Positions 1 through 9,241 of a stretch of 64,000 bases of DNA are shown here, one piece after another. This DNA is from CAHJXF01 sp038254545 (GTDB taxonomy: Bacteria > Pseudomonadota > Gammaproteobacteria > Burkholderiales > Burkholderiaceae_D): the NCBI GenBank assembly GCA_038254545.1, contig JBBSGB010000015.1:1-64000 (forward strand). The letters run 5' to 3'. The notes under the pieces are model-generated. The model made no database searches. It was not told the DNA's origin and saw only the letters and a list, made by a program, of their open reading frames with translations. The number at the start of each line of letters is the position of its first letter. Within the stretch, counting starts at the first letter, position 1. Made by a program: the position numbers and the translations under genes.

Positions 1-1424
1 CGCTCGCGTCCGGTTGCGCCGTCGGTCCCGAGCATCGTGTGCCCGATGTCGAGCAGCCGACCGCGTTCGCGACCCAGGCCGCGTCGTTCACGAGCGCCGA
101 TCCAGTCGAACAGTGGTGGCGCGCGCTCAACGATCCTCTGCTCGACAGCCTCGTCGCCGAAGCGCTCGCCGGCAACCTCGATCTGACGCGCGCCGGGGCG
201 CGCGTGCGCGAGGCGCGCGCGGCGCGCAATGCCGAAGCCGGCGCGGCCGCTCCGCAGGTCAACGCCAGCGGCAAGGTGTCGCGCGACTCGATCAGCCTGA
301 ACGGCGAGAATCTCGCGAATCTGCCGCCCGCGAACGTCCTGCCCGGCTTCACGCCGCGCCGCAGCTTCACCGACTATCGCGTGGGCTTCGATGCGTCTTG
401 GGAGCTCGACTTCTTCGGTCGCACGCGGCGCGCGGTCGAAGCCGCCGATGCACGAACCGACAGCGCGCGCGAAGCGCAACGCGATGCGGCCCTGACAGTG
501 GCCGCCGAGGTCGTGCGCACCTACGTCGACCACCGGCTCGACCGCGTGCGCATCGAGGTCGCGCGTCGCAGCGCCGACGCTTTCGCAAACACCTCGCAGC
601 TCGTGCTGCGCCAGAGAAACGCGGGTCTCGCCGCCGATCTCGATGTTCAACGCGCCCAGAGCGACGCCGCGAGCGCACGCGCCGCGATCGAGCCGCTCGA
701 AGCCGAGTCGCGGGTCGTGCTCTATCGACTCGGCGTGTTGACGGACAAGTCTCCTGCCGCGCTCACCGCATGGATCGCTGCGCGGCAAACCGCGCAATTC
801 GAAGGCGACGCGTCGCTACCGCCCTTGCCCGATGCGATCGCAATCGGACTGCCGTCCGACCTCGTGCGGCGCCGTCCCGACATCCGTCGCGCCGAACGCG
901 AACTCGCAGCGGCGACGGCCGATGTCGGCGTCGCCACCGCCGATCGTTTTCCGCGCTTCACGCTGGTCGGCTCGCTCGGTCTCGAGTCGATCCGGCCCGG
1001 ACAACTGGTCGATCAGGCCAGCCGCTTCTTCACGGTCGGCCCGCAGTTGTTGGTGCCGATCTTTTCCGGCGGGCGTCTGGCGAGTCGCGTCGAAGCGCGC
1101 GAGGCAGCGCGCGACGCGGCGATTGCCGACTATCGCAAGGCCGTTCTCGAGGCCTTTGCCGATGTCGAGTCGGCTTTGATTCGCTACGACCGCGAACGCG
1201 CGCGCGCGGCCGACCTGGATACTGCGGAGAAGAAGCTCGAAGGCACGCTGGCGTTGACGCGCATCCGCTATCGCGCCGGTGACACGACCTTGATCGACGT
1301 ACTCGACGTCGAGAGACGTGCGATGCAGGCGCGCGACGCGAGCGCGCAATCGCAGGGACAACTCGCCACGCAATGGATCGCACTGCACAAGGCGCTGGGC
1401 GGCGGATGGGAAGGCGCTCGTTGA
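1..1424 (+). CDS. RND efflux outer-membrane lipoprotein, NodT/OprM family (5' partial)
   Basis: The frame is open to the left edge of the window, so the start codon is missing. The first visible residues, L-A-S-G-C, form a lipobox with the acylated cysteine encoded at 15-17, so the mature protein begins about five codons in. The body is a typical outer-membrane factor with two homologous halves: a WW-A-L-DP-L-L segment near the N-terminus, then S-W-E-L-D-F-F-G-R and later R-R-P-D-I-R-R-A-E-R-E-L, both signatures of the TolC-like NodT family. It ends in the usual L-G-G-G-W motif. The family forms the trimeric exit duct of tripartite pumps. The adaptor and pump genes would be expected just left of the window. 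Only 11 bases separate it from the convergent hydrolase gene. A different outer-membrane factor at 20715-22184 belongs to the second pump. Confidence 0.93.
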   Translation, partial: LASGCAVGPEHRVPDVEQPTAFATQAASFTSADPVEQWWRALNDPLLDSLVAEALAGNLDLTRAGARVREARAARNAEAGAAAPQVNASGKVSRDSISLNGENLANLPPANVLPGFTPRRSFTDYRVGFDASWELDFFGRTRRAVEAADARTDSAREAQRDAALTVAAEVVRTYVDHRLDRVRIEVARRSADAFANTSQLVLRQRNAGLAADLDVQRAQSDAASARAAIEPLEAESRVVLYRLGVLTDKSPAALTAWIAARQTAQFEGDASLPPLPDAIAIGLPSDLVRRRPDIRRAERELAAATADVGVATADRFPRFTLVGSLGLESIRPGQLVDQASRFFTVGPQLLVPIFSGGRLASRVEAREAARDAAIADYRKAVLEAFADVESALIRYDRERARAADLDTAEKKLEGTLALTRIRYRAGDTTLIDVLDVERRAMQARDASAQSQGQLATQWIALHKALGGGWEGAR

Positions 1425-1435
1425 CGCCTCGCGAT

Positions 1436-3037
1436 CTACGAACGCGCCTTGATCCACGCTGCGATGCGATCGATCACCTCCTGCGACACGTGACCCGGCT
1501 TCTCGTATTCGGCCGGTGACATCGAGCCCTTGCCATCGATCATCAGGTGGCTGACGCTCGGAAACTCGACCAGCGTCGTGTAGGGACGCGCGCCGAGGCG
1601 CGCCTCCCACAGGCGTTTCTCGGTGATCGGCACCTGGAAGTCGCGACCGCCGAAGATCAGCAGCGCGGGCAACGAGGGCTGATCGATCAGCGCGGCAGCC
1701 GGATCGTAGCGGCCGATATCGAGCCAGGCTGACGCGGGCATGTCGAGCAGCAGCGCTGTGGACGCGGGATCGGACTTCGGCTCGGACTTCGCGCCGGACT
1801 TGGCGCTGCCTTTGACGTCGACCTTTACATCGGGCCTGCCCTGCTCGACCAATCGCCGCACGTTCTCGCGTCGCGCCTTCACGTCCTCGACCGCCTGGCG
1901 GGTCGTGGTCGATATCGGCAGAAAGTAGAGGAACTCGACTTGATAGACAGCCATGTCGGCGAACTCGGTCGCCGCCGCCGCGAGCATCACGACGCCCGCG
2001 ACACGTATGCCCTTCCTCGCCGCGGACGCGGCGATGCGCGGCGCGAGGATCGCGCCCAGGCCATGCCCGACGATGAACAGCGGGCCGACGTCGTTGCGCG
2101 CAGCCAGCAAGCCGAGTGCGGCCACCGCGTCATCGACCGCGTCGTCGTCGAACGTCCAGTTGGGCAACTCGGACTTGAAGCGCTGGCCGAGGGCACGCGT
2201 GCGTTTCTCGTAGCGCACGCTGGCGATGCCTCTGGATGCCAGTCCGTTCGCGATGTCGCGCAAGGGCTTGTTGGGTCCGATGGTGGTGTCGCGATCGCCG
2301 GATCCGGAGTCCTGTACGAAGACCACGGCCGGCGCGCGTCCGCCCGCCGACGGCAATACCAGGCTGCCCGGCAGCGGCCAACCGGGGGCGCCGGTCGTGA
2401 TCAGCTCTTCGGGCGGCCGTCCGGGTGAAGCATTCGCAGTCGCGGCCGATGGAGCAGGAGCTGGCGCGGCAGCGGACGAAGAAGCCGGCGTCGACCGAGT
2501 ACCCGGTGTCGATGCCTTGCCTGGCGCGGCCGCAGTCGGCGCGACGCGCGCGCCAACGGTTGGCGCGACCGGCGCAGGCGTCGGTACAGCAGCGGAGGAC
2601 GATGCGGGCGCCGCCACAGGCTCTTCATCGGCGGCCGAAAAGATCAGGCCCGACAACTCGCCGCTTGCCGCCCACGCCAGGCGCACGGACATCGGCGCAT
2701 GCTCGAAGTCGCAGAGATATTCGAGGATCGTGTAGACGTCTCGCGGCCGGCTGCTGGGCGCGCCACACCGCTGGAGCTTGCCGGCCTGCGATCGGATCCG
2801 TTCCCATGACGCCGCGAACTTGTCATGGGGAAAGAGGTCCCGCATGCGGGCGTCGAAGCGCCTCTCGATCGCGGCGAGATCGTCGCGGCGCAACGCCTCG
2901 ATGACCGCGTCGCCGGACTTCTGAAGCGATTGGACGTCGGCCGTCTGCGCCACGGCCATCGAGGAAATCAGGCTCAGCGCCAACGCCGCGAGCGCGCCGG
3001 TCGCGCCAATCGGTCTTTGCATCATGGTCGGTCGCAT
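1436..3037 (-). CDS. Secreted alpha/beta hydrolase with N-terminal DUF3887-like domain; nucleophile serine replaced by glycine
   Basis: 533 residues. A signal peptide (roughly residues 10-31, ending A-V-A-Q) is followed by a small NTF2-like/DUF3887-type domain (about 35-140), an Ala/Pro/Ser-rich linker (140-210) and an alpha/beta-hydrolase domain (about 215-533). The hydrolase fold is clear: V-V-F-V-Q-D-S-G-S-G-D-R-D near the oxyanion strand, the acid in G-G-R-D-F-Q-V-P and the histidine in S-V-S-H-L-M-I-D. The nucleophile elbow, however, reads G-H-G-L-G (residues 324-328) where relatives have G-H-S-x-G, and the codon is GGC on the coding strand. The protein is therefore probably catalytically dead or altered. 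The start is uncertain: ATGs at 3037, 3025 and 3022 are in frame and none has a good ribosome-binding site. The upstream ilvA gene ends 31 bases away on the same strand. Confidence 0.85.
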   Translation of the reverse strand: MRPTMMQRPIGATGALAALALSLISSMAVAQTADVQSLQKSGDAVIEALRRDDLAAIERRFDARMRDLFPHDKFAASWERIRSQAGKLQRCGAPSSRPRDVYTILEYLCDFEHAPMSVRLAWAASGELSGLIFSAADEEPVAAPASSSAAVPTPAPVAPTVGARVAPTAAAPGKASTPGTRSTPASSSAAAPAPAPSAATANASPGRPPEELITTGAPGWPLPGSLVLPSAGGRAPAVVFVQDSGSGDRDTTIGPNKPLRDIANGLASRGIASVRYEKRTRALGQRFKSELPNWTFDDDAVDDAVAALGLLAARNDVGPLFIVGHGLGAILAPRIAASAARKGIRVAGVVMLAAAATEFADMAVYQVEFLYFLPISTTTRQAVEDVKARRENVRRLVEQGRPDVKVDVKGSAKSGAKSEPKSDPASTALLLDMPASAWLDIGRYDPAAALIDQPSLPALLIFGGRDFQVPITEKRLWEARLGARPYTTLVEFPSVSHLMIDGKGSMSPAEYEKPGHVSQEVIDRIAAWIKARS

Positions 3038-3067
3038 GAAATAGGGTTGAGATTCGGTCGTCGGGAC

Positions 3068-4285
3068 TCAATGGTCATGATTGACTGCGGCGAAGCCCGC
3101 GCGATTGAGCACCGCGATGACGTCGGCGACGTGCTCGTGCCCACGCGTCTGCATCACGAAATCGACTTCGACGCTCTGCACCGGCAAGGTCGTGAACGCG
3201 CGTTGATGATGGACCTCCTCGATGTTCGCACCGGCATCGGCGATCAGCGCGGTCGCACGCGCGAGCGCACCCGGCAGGTCGCGCAGATCGACGCGGATGC
3301 GTGCCAGCCGGCCGGCGCGCACCATACCGCGCTCGACGATGCCGGCCAGCATCAGGGGATCGATATTGCCGCCGCACAGCACCAGTCCGATGCGGCGGCC
3401 GAGGTAGCGATCGTCGCCTGCATCTTTCGCGCGGAACAAGGCGGCGAGGCCCGCCGCGCCCGCACCTTCGACGACGGTCTTCTCGATCTCGAGCAACATC
3501 ACGATCGCGTGCTCGATGTCCGACTCGGACACCAGCACGATGTCGTCGACCAGCGCTTCGACGATCGGCAGCGTGATCGCTCCGGGCGACTTGACCGCGA
3601 TGCCTTCGGCGATGGTGTTGGTACCGCTCACGAGCTGCTGACCTTTCACGGCCGCATACATCGCCGGAAAGCGCTCGGTCTGCACGCCGATGATCTCGAT
3701 GCCGGGCTTGAGCGCCTTGGCGGCAACCGCGATACCCGCGATCAATCCACCCCCGCCGATCGCGATCACCAGCATGTCGAGCTCGGGCACGGCTTCCATC
3801 ATCTCGAGGCCGCAGGTGCCCTGCCCCGCGACGATCGCCTCGTCGTCGTAAGGATGGATCATCACGAGATTGCGCGACGCGGCCAGCGCGACGCCGTGCG
3901 CCTTCGCGTCGTCGAAGGTCTCGCCTTCGAGCACCACCTCGGCGCCGAAGCGCCGCGTGTTGGCAACCTTCACCGCGGGCGCGAAGCGCGGCATCACGAT
4001 TACCGTCGGGATGCCCATGCGCGACGCGTGATAGGCCACGCCCTGCGCATGATTGCCGGCCGACACCGCGATCACGCCGCGCTTCTTCTCTTCGTCGGTC
4101 AGCGCCTTGAGGCGATTGAGCGCGCCGCGCTCCTTGAACGAGGCGGTGAATTGCAGGTTCTCGAACTTCAACCACACCTCGGCGCCGATGATTTCGGAGA
4201 TCGTGCGCGAATGAACGAACGGCGTGTTGAGCACCTGTCCTGCGATGTTGTCGTGGGCGGCGCGGATGCGGGCGAGGTCGATCAC
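3068..4285 (-). CDS. ilvA: Threonine ammonia-lyase, single-ACT form
   Basis: Deaminates L-threonine to 2-oxobutanoate, the first committed step towards isoleucine, or catabolises threonine. The 405-residue product has the fold-type II PLP domain with the Schiff-base lysine in S-F-K-E-R-G-A (Lys51), the phosphate-binding loop G-G-G-G-L-I-A-G and the C-terminal L-V-L-C-G-G-N-I-D motif. A single ACT regulatory domain follows (about 325-405, starting R-I-R-V-D-L-R-D-L-P-G-A-L). This matches the roughly 400-residue single-ACT family rather than the 514-residue two-ACT enzyme of E. coli. I chose the GTG at 4285 because the homologous sequence begins I-D-L-A-R-I; the open frame continues to 4555, but that extension is low-complexity and overlaps the divergent ketosynthase. 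Confidence 0.92.
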   Translation of the reverse strand: MIDLARIRAAHDNIAGQVLNTPFVHSRTISEIIGAEVWLKFENLQFTASFKERGALNRLKALTDEEKKRGVIAVSAGNHAQGVAYHASRMGIPTVIVMPRFAPAVKVANTRRFGAEVVLEGETFDDAKAHGVALAASRNLVMIHPYDDEAIVAGQGTCGLEMMEAVPELDMLVIAIGGGGLIAGIAVAAKALKPGIEIIGVQTERFPAMYAAVKGQQLVSGTNTIAEGIAVKSPGAITLPIVEALVDDIVLVSESDIEHAIVMLLEIEKTVVEGAGAAGLAALFRAKDAGDDRYLGRRIGLVLCGGNIDPLMLAGIVERGMVRAGRLARIRVDLRDLPGALARATALIADAGANIEEVHHQRAFTTLPVQSVEVDFVMQTRGHEHVADVIAVLNRAGFAAVNHDH

Positions 4286-4448
4286 GGAAGTCTTGACTGA
4301 GAAGCAGGACGAGATCGGGGAGGAGAAACGGGACGAGAAGCGGGCGAGGCGCGATGGGCTGCGATTGTAGGTCAAGCGCGGCGCTTGGCCGTGATGCCCG
4401 AAAACCCCGTGATACTTTTTGTGCACATTGAAAACCCAAACAAGATCG

Positions 4449-5702
4449 ATGACTCCGCTGGCCGTCACCGCATACACCGCGACCACGGCGGTCGGACGAG
4501 GTAATGTGGCGCTCGAAGACGCGCTGCTGTCGCGACGCTCCGGCCTGGTCTTCAACGACTACAGCGAGGCGTTGATGGGTATGCCCATGCCCACCTGGAT
4601 CGGCCGGGTCGCGGGCCTCGAGGACGCGCCGTTGCCCGCGTCGTACGCCGCGCTCGAGTGCCGCAACCATCGCCTCGCGTGGCTCGCGATCCATCAGGAC
4701 GATTTCATCGCCGCTGCGCGAGCCGCCGTTGCGCGACACGGCGCCATGCGCGTCGCGGTGCTGCTCGGCACGAGCACGTCCACCATCGCAGCGAGCGAAG
4801 CGGCGTATAGAGATGCGGTGGGAGAATTCCCGCGCACGAGCGTACCTCCGGCCGCGCTGCGCAATCGCGATCTGCATCACCTGCACGCGACCACTGCGTT
4901 CGTGCGTGACCTGGTCGGCGCGCGCGGGCCCTCTTCGACGATCTCGACCGCGTGTTCGTCGAGCGCCAAGGTGTTCGCGCAGGCCGCTCGCCTGATTTCG
5001 CTCGGGCTCGTCGATGGGGCTATCGTCGGCGGCGTGGACAGCCTAGCCGCGAGCACGCTGTTCGGCTTCCGCTCGCTCGGCCTCGTGTCGGAGCGGCCGT
5101 GCCGAACCTTCGACGTGCGGCGCGACGGCATGAATGTGGGTGAAGCGGCGGGCTTCGCGGTGATCGAGCGGGTCGGACACGGGAACGACGACACGTCGCT
5201 GTTGATCGGCTATGGTGAATCCTCAGACGCGTATCACATGTCGTCGCCGCATCCCGACGGACTCGGTGCGCGTCTCGCCATCGAGGTCACGCTCGATCGC
5301 GCCGGCATCGATGCGAGCGGCGTCGAGTACATCAACCTGCACGGCACTGCCACGCAGAAGAACGACGCAGTCGAAGCCGCTTTGATCGCGCAGCTTTTTC
5401 CCGCATCGACGCGCGCGAGTTCGACCAAGGGATGGACCGGCCACACGCTGGGCGCTGCCGGAATAGTCGAAGCGATCGTCGCACTGCTCGCGATGCGCAT
5501 CGGGATTGCTCCGGGCTGTCTTCATGCTGAACAGCCCGATCCGGTTTGCGGGCCGCAGATCCGCTTTCGCAACGAGGCTTGCGAGATCGGCATCGCGCTC
5601 TCCAACGCGTTCGCGTTCGGCGGCAACAATTGCGTGCTCGCGTTCGCGCGCGATGCGGCTGCGCTGCAGGCGGCGCGAGAATTAGGAAGCGACGCGCGAT
5701 GA
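4449..5702 (+). CDS. Beta-ketoacyl-ACP synthase (KS), FabB/FabF-like
   Basis: 417-residue condensing enzyme. The nucleophile is Cys169 in S-T-A-C-S-S-S-A-K. Two catalytic histidines are visible in I-N-L-H-G-T-A-T-Q-K-N-D and W-T-G-H-T-L-G-A-A-G, and N-A-F-A-F-G-G-N-N-C closes the fold. It should extend an ACP-bound acyl chain with malonyl-ACP. The ATG at 4449 is preferred over an upstream TTG at 4419 because family proteins start shortly before the P-L-A-V-T-A-Y-T strand. It overlaps the next gene by four bases (ATGA), indicating translational coupling to a chain-length-factor-like protein. This pairing is characteristic of aryl-polyene-type clusters, but no ACP, dehydratase or ketoreductase is nearby. 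Confidence 0.88.
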   Translation: MTPLAVTAYTATTAVGRGNVALEDALLSRRSGLVFNDYSEALMGMPMPTWIGRVAGLEDAPLPASYAALECRNHRLAWLAIHQDDFIAAARAAVARHGAMRVAVLLGTSTSTIAASEAAYRDAVGEFPRTSVPPAALRNRDLHHLHATTAFVRDLVGARGPSSTISTACSSSAKVFAQAARLISLGLVDGAIVGGVDSLAASTLFGFRSLGLVSERPCRTFDVRRDGMNVGEAAGFAVIERVGHGNDDTSLLIGYGESSDAYHMSSPHPDGLGARLAIEVTLDRAGIDASGVEYINLHGTATQKNDAVEAALIAQLFPASTRASSTKGWTGHTLGAAGIVEAIVALLAMRIGIAPGCLHAEQPDPVCGPQIRFRNEACEIGIALSNAFAFGGNNCVLAFARDAAALQAARELGSDAR

Positions 5703-6568
5703 CTGCGATACACGTGGACGTGCTCGGCGTCGGCGGATGGGCCGTCGGCCTCGAATCGTGGCCGGTGATGCGGGCCGCATTGCGAGGCGACGCAGCACGC
5801 GACATCGAGTACGCGGCGCATGACACTCCGCACGCTTCGCGCCCGTCACCGGTCTTGCTGCCCGCCGCCGAGCGTCGCCGCGCGCCCGAGGGCGTTGCGG
5901 TTGCACTGGAGGTCGCGCGCGAAGCGGTCGACATGACCCGCACAATGCACGTCATCGACGCGGTCTCGCTCGCGTCGGTGTTCGCATCCGCGCATGGCGA
6001 CCTGACGATCGTGGACTATCTGTGCGCGACGCTCGCCACCGATCCGACCTCGTTGTCGCCGACGCGATTCCATCACTCGGTGCACAACGCGGCGGCCGGC
6101 TATTGGAGCATCGCGATGCACGGCACCGGACCGGCGAGCGCGATCGCCGCCGGCGACGAGAGCTTCGCCGCGGGTTTACTCGAAGCCGCGACGCAGGCAT
6201 GCGCCGAAGACCGGCCGGTGCTGCTGGTGGCCTTCGACACGCCGGCGATCGGGCCGCTTCCGATGGCTGCGCCGAACACGGCGTTGTTCGGGATCGCGAT
6301 GGTGATTGCGCCGTCGACGCATGGGATGACGCCCGCACTCGCGCGCCTCGCGATCGCGATACGCGCAGGCGCGACAACGCCGCCGTTGCCGCGCGCTTCG
6401 ACCCTTCATTCGCTCGCCGCATCGAGCCCGAGCGCGCGCGCGTTGGCGCTTGCCGAGGTCATCGCGTGCGGGCGCGATGAAACAGTCGCGTATCCCCTGA
6501 GCGGAACTGGCTCATCGCTATCGGTCGCGTCCGTCGGCACGATGCGAGTGCGGGCGCGCATCGCCTGA
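5699..6568 (+). CDS. Beta-ketoacyl synthase chain-length-factor-like protein (Ketoacyl-synt_2 family)
   Basis: 289 residues beginning M-T-A-I-H-V-D-V-L-G-V-G-G-W-A. The sequence resembles the short KS-like proteins of Pfam PF13723. It has the conserved segment S-P-T-R-F-H-H-S-V-H-N-A-A-A-G-Y-W-S-I-A and, further on, D-T-P in place of a normal C-terminal catalytic half. There is no cysteine nucleophile in a KS context, as expected for a chain-length factor that pairs with a true KS. The start is fixed by the ATGA overlap with the upstream ketosynthase. In aryl-polyene clusters such proteins form heterodimers with the KS. Here the two genes stand alone between threonine ammonia-lyase and a PHB depolymerase. 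Confidence 0.8.
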   Translation: MTAIHVDVLGVGGWAVGLESWPVMRAALRGDAARDIEYAAHDTPHASRPSPVLLPAAERRRAPEGVAVALEVAREAVDMTRTMHVIDAVSLASVFASAHGDLTIVDYLCATLATDPTSLSPTRFHHSVHNAAAGYWSIAMHGTGPASAIAAGDESFAAGLLEAATQACAEDRPVLLVAFDTPAIGPLPMAAPNTALFGIAMVIAPSTHGMTPALARLAIAIRAGATTPPLPRASTLHSLAASSPSARALALAEVIACGRDETVAYPLSGTGSSLSVASVGTMRVRARIA

Positions 6569-6738
6569 CGTCGGATTTTATCGGCGCCGAGGCGCGAGGC
6601 GCCGACCGCATCTGCCAGCGGCGGCCTCGCGTATATTGCTGATCGTTACCGGGCAATTTCGGTCAGCGGCGGGCACGACGACGATGGGCCCGGTGCATCG
6701 TTCGAGCACGAATCCCCAGCACGCCAAGGAGGCCCGTG

Positions 6739-8133
6739 ATGCGGTCACCACTTCAGCAAACCGTTCGTCGCGCAACGACGACTCTCGCAATCGCTCTGAC
6801 TTCGGCGCTGGTCCCCTGCAGTGCGCATGCGGCGCCCACACCGCTCGATTCGTTCAACGTGGATCCCTCGGGCGTCTCGGTCTCCGGCATCTCGTCGGGC
6901 GGCTACATGGCGCAGCAATTTCTCGTGGCCTATTCCAGCAGCCTGCGCGGCGCCGGTATCGTCGCGGGCGGGCCCTACTACTGCGCGAAGGGCAGCGTGG
7001 TCACCGCGCTCACCGATTGCACGACGCCGACCGTGTTGAATCCGCCCGACGTCAATCAATCGATCCAGGCGACCGAGAACTACGCGAGCCGCGGTGCGAT
7101 CGACGCGACCAGCCATCTGCGCAATGCGAAGGTCTGGTTGTTTTCGGGAAGCAAGGACGAGACGGTCTATCCGATCGTGATGGACAAGCTCGACGAGTAC
7201 ACGCGCCACTACGTGACTGCGTCGAACATCTTCTACGAGAAGACCATTCCCGCCGCGCACTCGATGGTGACCGACGATTACGGCTTCGCGTGCGACCACA
7301 AGGGCGACGCCAACAACGCGAGCGACAACTTCATCAACAACTGCAACTACGACGCGGCCGGCAAGATCCTCGCGCACATCTATGGGCCGCTGAAATCGCA
7401 GGCGGCGCGGCTTCGCGGCACGTTCGTCAATTTTTCACAGAGCGAGTTCATCGCCGATCCGGTCTCGCACAGCATGAACGTGAACGGCTACGCGTATGTG
7501 CCGGCCGCGTGCGACGAAGGCGCGAAGTGCCGCGTGCACGTGGCCTTCCACGGATGCCTGCAATATCCCGAGCGCATCGGCGACGCCTATCGTGTTCACG
7601 CCGGCTACAACGAATGGGCCGACACCAATCGCATCGTCGTGCTCTATCCGCAGACCACGGCGAGCTCGACGCCGACCGCCTACAACCCCAAAGGCTGCTG
7701 GGACTGGTGGGGTTACGACGACGCGAACTACGCGACCCGGGATGGCCGGCAAATGCACGCCATCAAGGCCATGATCGATCGCCTGAGCGCGGGTTGGCGT
7801 CCCGGTCCCATCGGCGCGCCCGCTCAGCTGCATGCCACCGGTTCGGCCACCGACAGTGTCTCGCTCGCGTGGGCGGCGAGCGCAGGCCCACGCCTTGCGG
7901 GCTACAACATCTACTACGCGGGTTCGGCAGGCGGTCCTTACAAGCTGGCCGCCAACACCAGCGAAACGAGTGCGACCGTGGGTAGTCTCGCGACGGGAAC
8001 GACCTATTACTTTCTGGTGCGCGCGATCGATCGGCGCAATGCCGAGAGCAGTGATTCGAACCGTACCTCGGCAGCGACCTCGATGTCGCCGGAGTCGGTG
8101 CCGATCGGGCCGGTCACGCTCGCTACGCCCTGA
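6739..8133 (+). CDS. Extracellular short-chain-length PHA (PHB) depolymerase, type 2 catalytic domain, with fibronectin III domain
   Basis: Secreted esterase expected to hydrolyse polyhydroxybutyrate outside the cell. 464 residues. The signal peptide (1-31) ends S-A-H-A-A. The lipase box G-I-S-S-G (residues 50-54, nucleophile Ser52) lies close to the mature N-terminus, the arrangement that defines type 2 catalytic domains; the acid is probably in F-S-G-S-K-D-E-T-V. The catalytic domain has many cysteines (Y-Y-C, T-D-C, F-A-C-D, H-G-C, G-C-W-D-W-W), typical of a periplasm-folded enzyme. From about residue 360 a fibronectin type III module follows (starting P-A-Q-L-H-A-T-G-S-A). No separate substrate-binding domain follows it, which is shorter than many homologues. 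A strong AAGGAGG at 6726-6732 lies six bases before the ATG at 6739. Confidence 0.92.
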   Translation: MRSPLQQTVRRATTTLAIALTSALVPCSAHAAPTPLDSFNVDPSGVSVSGISSGGYMAQQFLVAYSSSLRGAGIVAGGPYYCAKGSVVTALTDCTTPTVLNPPDVNQSIQATENYASRGAIDATSHLRNAKVWLFSGSKDETVYPIVMDKLDEYTRHYVTASNIFYEKTIPAAHSMVTDDYGFACDHKGDANNASDNFINNCNYDAAGKILAHIYGPLKSQAARLRGTFVNFSQSEFIADPVSHSMNVNGYAYVPAACDEGAKCRVHVAFHGCLQYPERIGDAYRVHAGYNEWADTNRIVVLYPQTTASSTPTAYNPKGCWDWWGYDDANYATRDGRQMHAIKAMIDRLSAGWRPGPIGAPAQLHATGSATDSVSLAWAASAGPRLAGYNIYYAGSAGGPYKLAANTSETSATVGSLATGTTYYFLVRAIDRRNAESSDSNRTSAATSMSPESVPIGPVTLATP

Positions 8134-8160
8134 CGCCGCCACTGTCCACACCTCGACCGG

Positions 8161-9159
8161 TCAAGGGCGCGCGCGCCGCACGTCGGGTGCGGGCGCGCTC
8201 CCGAGTGCGCGTGCGAGCTCGGCCGCACACAGCGTCACAGCTGTGTTCGCTTCATCGAGCAGGTTGCCCATCGTGATAAAGCCGTGGATCTGGCGTTCGA
8301 AGCACACGTAACTCACGTGATTGCCGGCGTCGGCGAGCGCGCGCGCATAGTCGAGACCCTCGTCGCGCAGCGGGTCGTAGCCCGCGGTGATCACCAACGC
8401 TGGCGGAAGGCGCGAATGATCGGTGTGCAAGAGCGGTGACGCACGCCAATCGAGGTCGTGCTTCGCATCGTCGATGTAGTGATCGTGGTAGTAGCGGATC
8501 GAGTCGCTCGTCAACACATATCCCTGGCCGTTGGTCGTGTGCGAAGGGTGCAGGCGGCGCATGTCGGTCGCCGGATAGATCAGCAGTTGAAATGCAATCG
8601 GAAGTTCAGCACCACCGACGTGATCGCGCACCGCGATCGCGACCACCGCGGCGAGATTGCCGCCCGCGCTGTCGCCGCCGACTGCGAGCCGGCTCGAATC
8701 GAGACCGAGTTCATGCGCGTGCGCATGAACCCAATAGGTCGCCGCGAGGCAGTCGTCGTACGCCGCCGGAAAGCGGTGCTCGGGACCCAGGCGATAGTCG
8801 ATCGAAACGATCGCGACGCCCGACGCATTGGCGATCTCGCGGCATAGCGTGTCGTGCGTGTCGAGATCGCCGATCACCCATCCGCCGCCGTGGTAGTAGA
8901 CCAGTACCGGCAACGCGTTCTCGACATCGCCGGTGGTTGCGTCGGCGGCGCGCGGCCGATAGAGACGCATGGGGATGACACCGTGCGGACCTTCGGCGCT
9001 CAACTCTCGCACTTCGGCCACATCCTGTGGCAGCGGCTGCAGAATGGCACGGCGATCGCGATAGAACTTGCGCGCCTCGGCCGGGGTGAGCGTGTGGGTC
9101 GGCGGGATGCGACGCTCTTCCATCAGGTTGATCAGGGCGCGCGCTTGGGGATGCAGCAT
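8161..9159 (-). CDS. HSL-family (family IV) alpha/beta-hydrolase esterase
   Basis: 332-residue cytoplasmic esterase without a signal peptide. It carries the hormone-sensitive-lipase oxyanion motif H-G-G-G-W (90-94), the nucleophile elbow G-D-S-A-G-G (Ser164) and the catalytic aspartate and histidine in G-Y-D-P-L-R-D-E-G and H-G-F-I-T-M. Length and motif order match the bacterial lipase/esterase family, which acts on short acyl esters. It converges on the PHB depolymerase gene with 27 bases between the stops. That proximity suggests, but does not prove, a role in hydrolysing oligomers released from PHB. Confidence 0.9.
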   Translation of the reverse strand: MLHPQARALINLMEERRIPPTHTLTPAEARKFYRDRRAILQPLPQDVAEVRELSAEGPHGVIPMRLYRPRAADATTGDVENALPVLVYYHGGGWVIGDLDTHDTLCREIANASGVAIVSIDYRLGPEHRFPAAYDDCLAATYWVHAHAHELGLDSSRLAVGGDSAGGNLAAVVAIAVRDHVGGAELPIAFQLLIYPATDMRRLHPSHTTNGQGYVLTSDSIRYYHDHYIDDAKHDLDWRASPLLHTDHSRLPPALVITAGYDPLRDEGLDYARALADAGNHVSYVCFERQIHGFITMGNLLDEANTAVTLCAAELARALGSAPAPDVRRARP

Positions 9160-9241
9160 GTGGTCTCCGAGTAAGGTCGGGGTGATCGCTCCGTCCGCCG
9201 AACGCCGGTCCGCAAGAACCCGAGCGCATGGACCATCGGCT

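Noticed and set aside
4286..4555. N-terminal extension of threonine ammonia-lyase
   Set aside because: Low-complexity sequence that overlaps the divergent ketosynthase; family similarity starts at the GTG at 4285.
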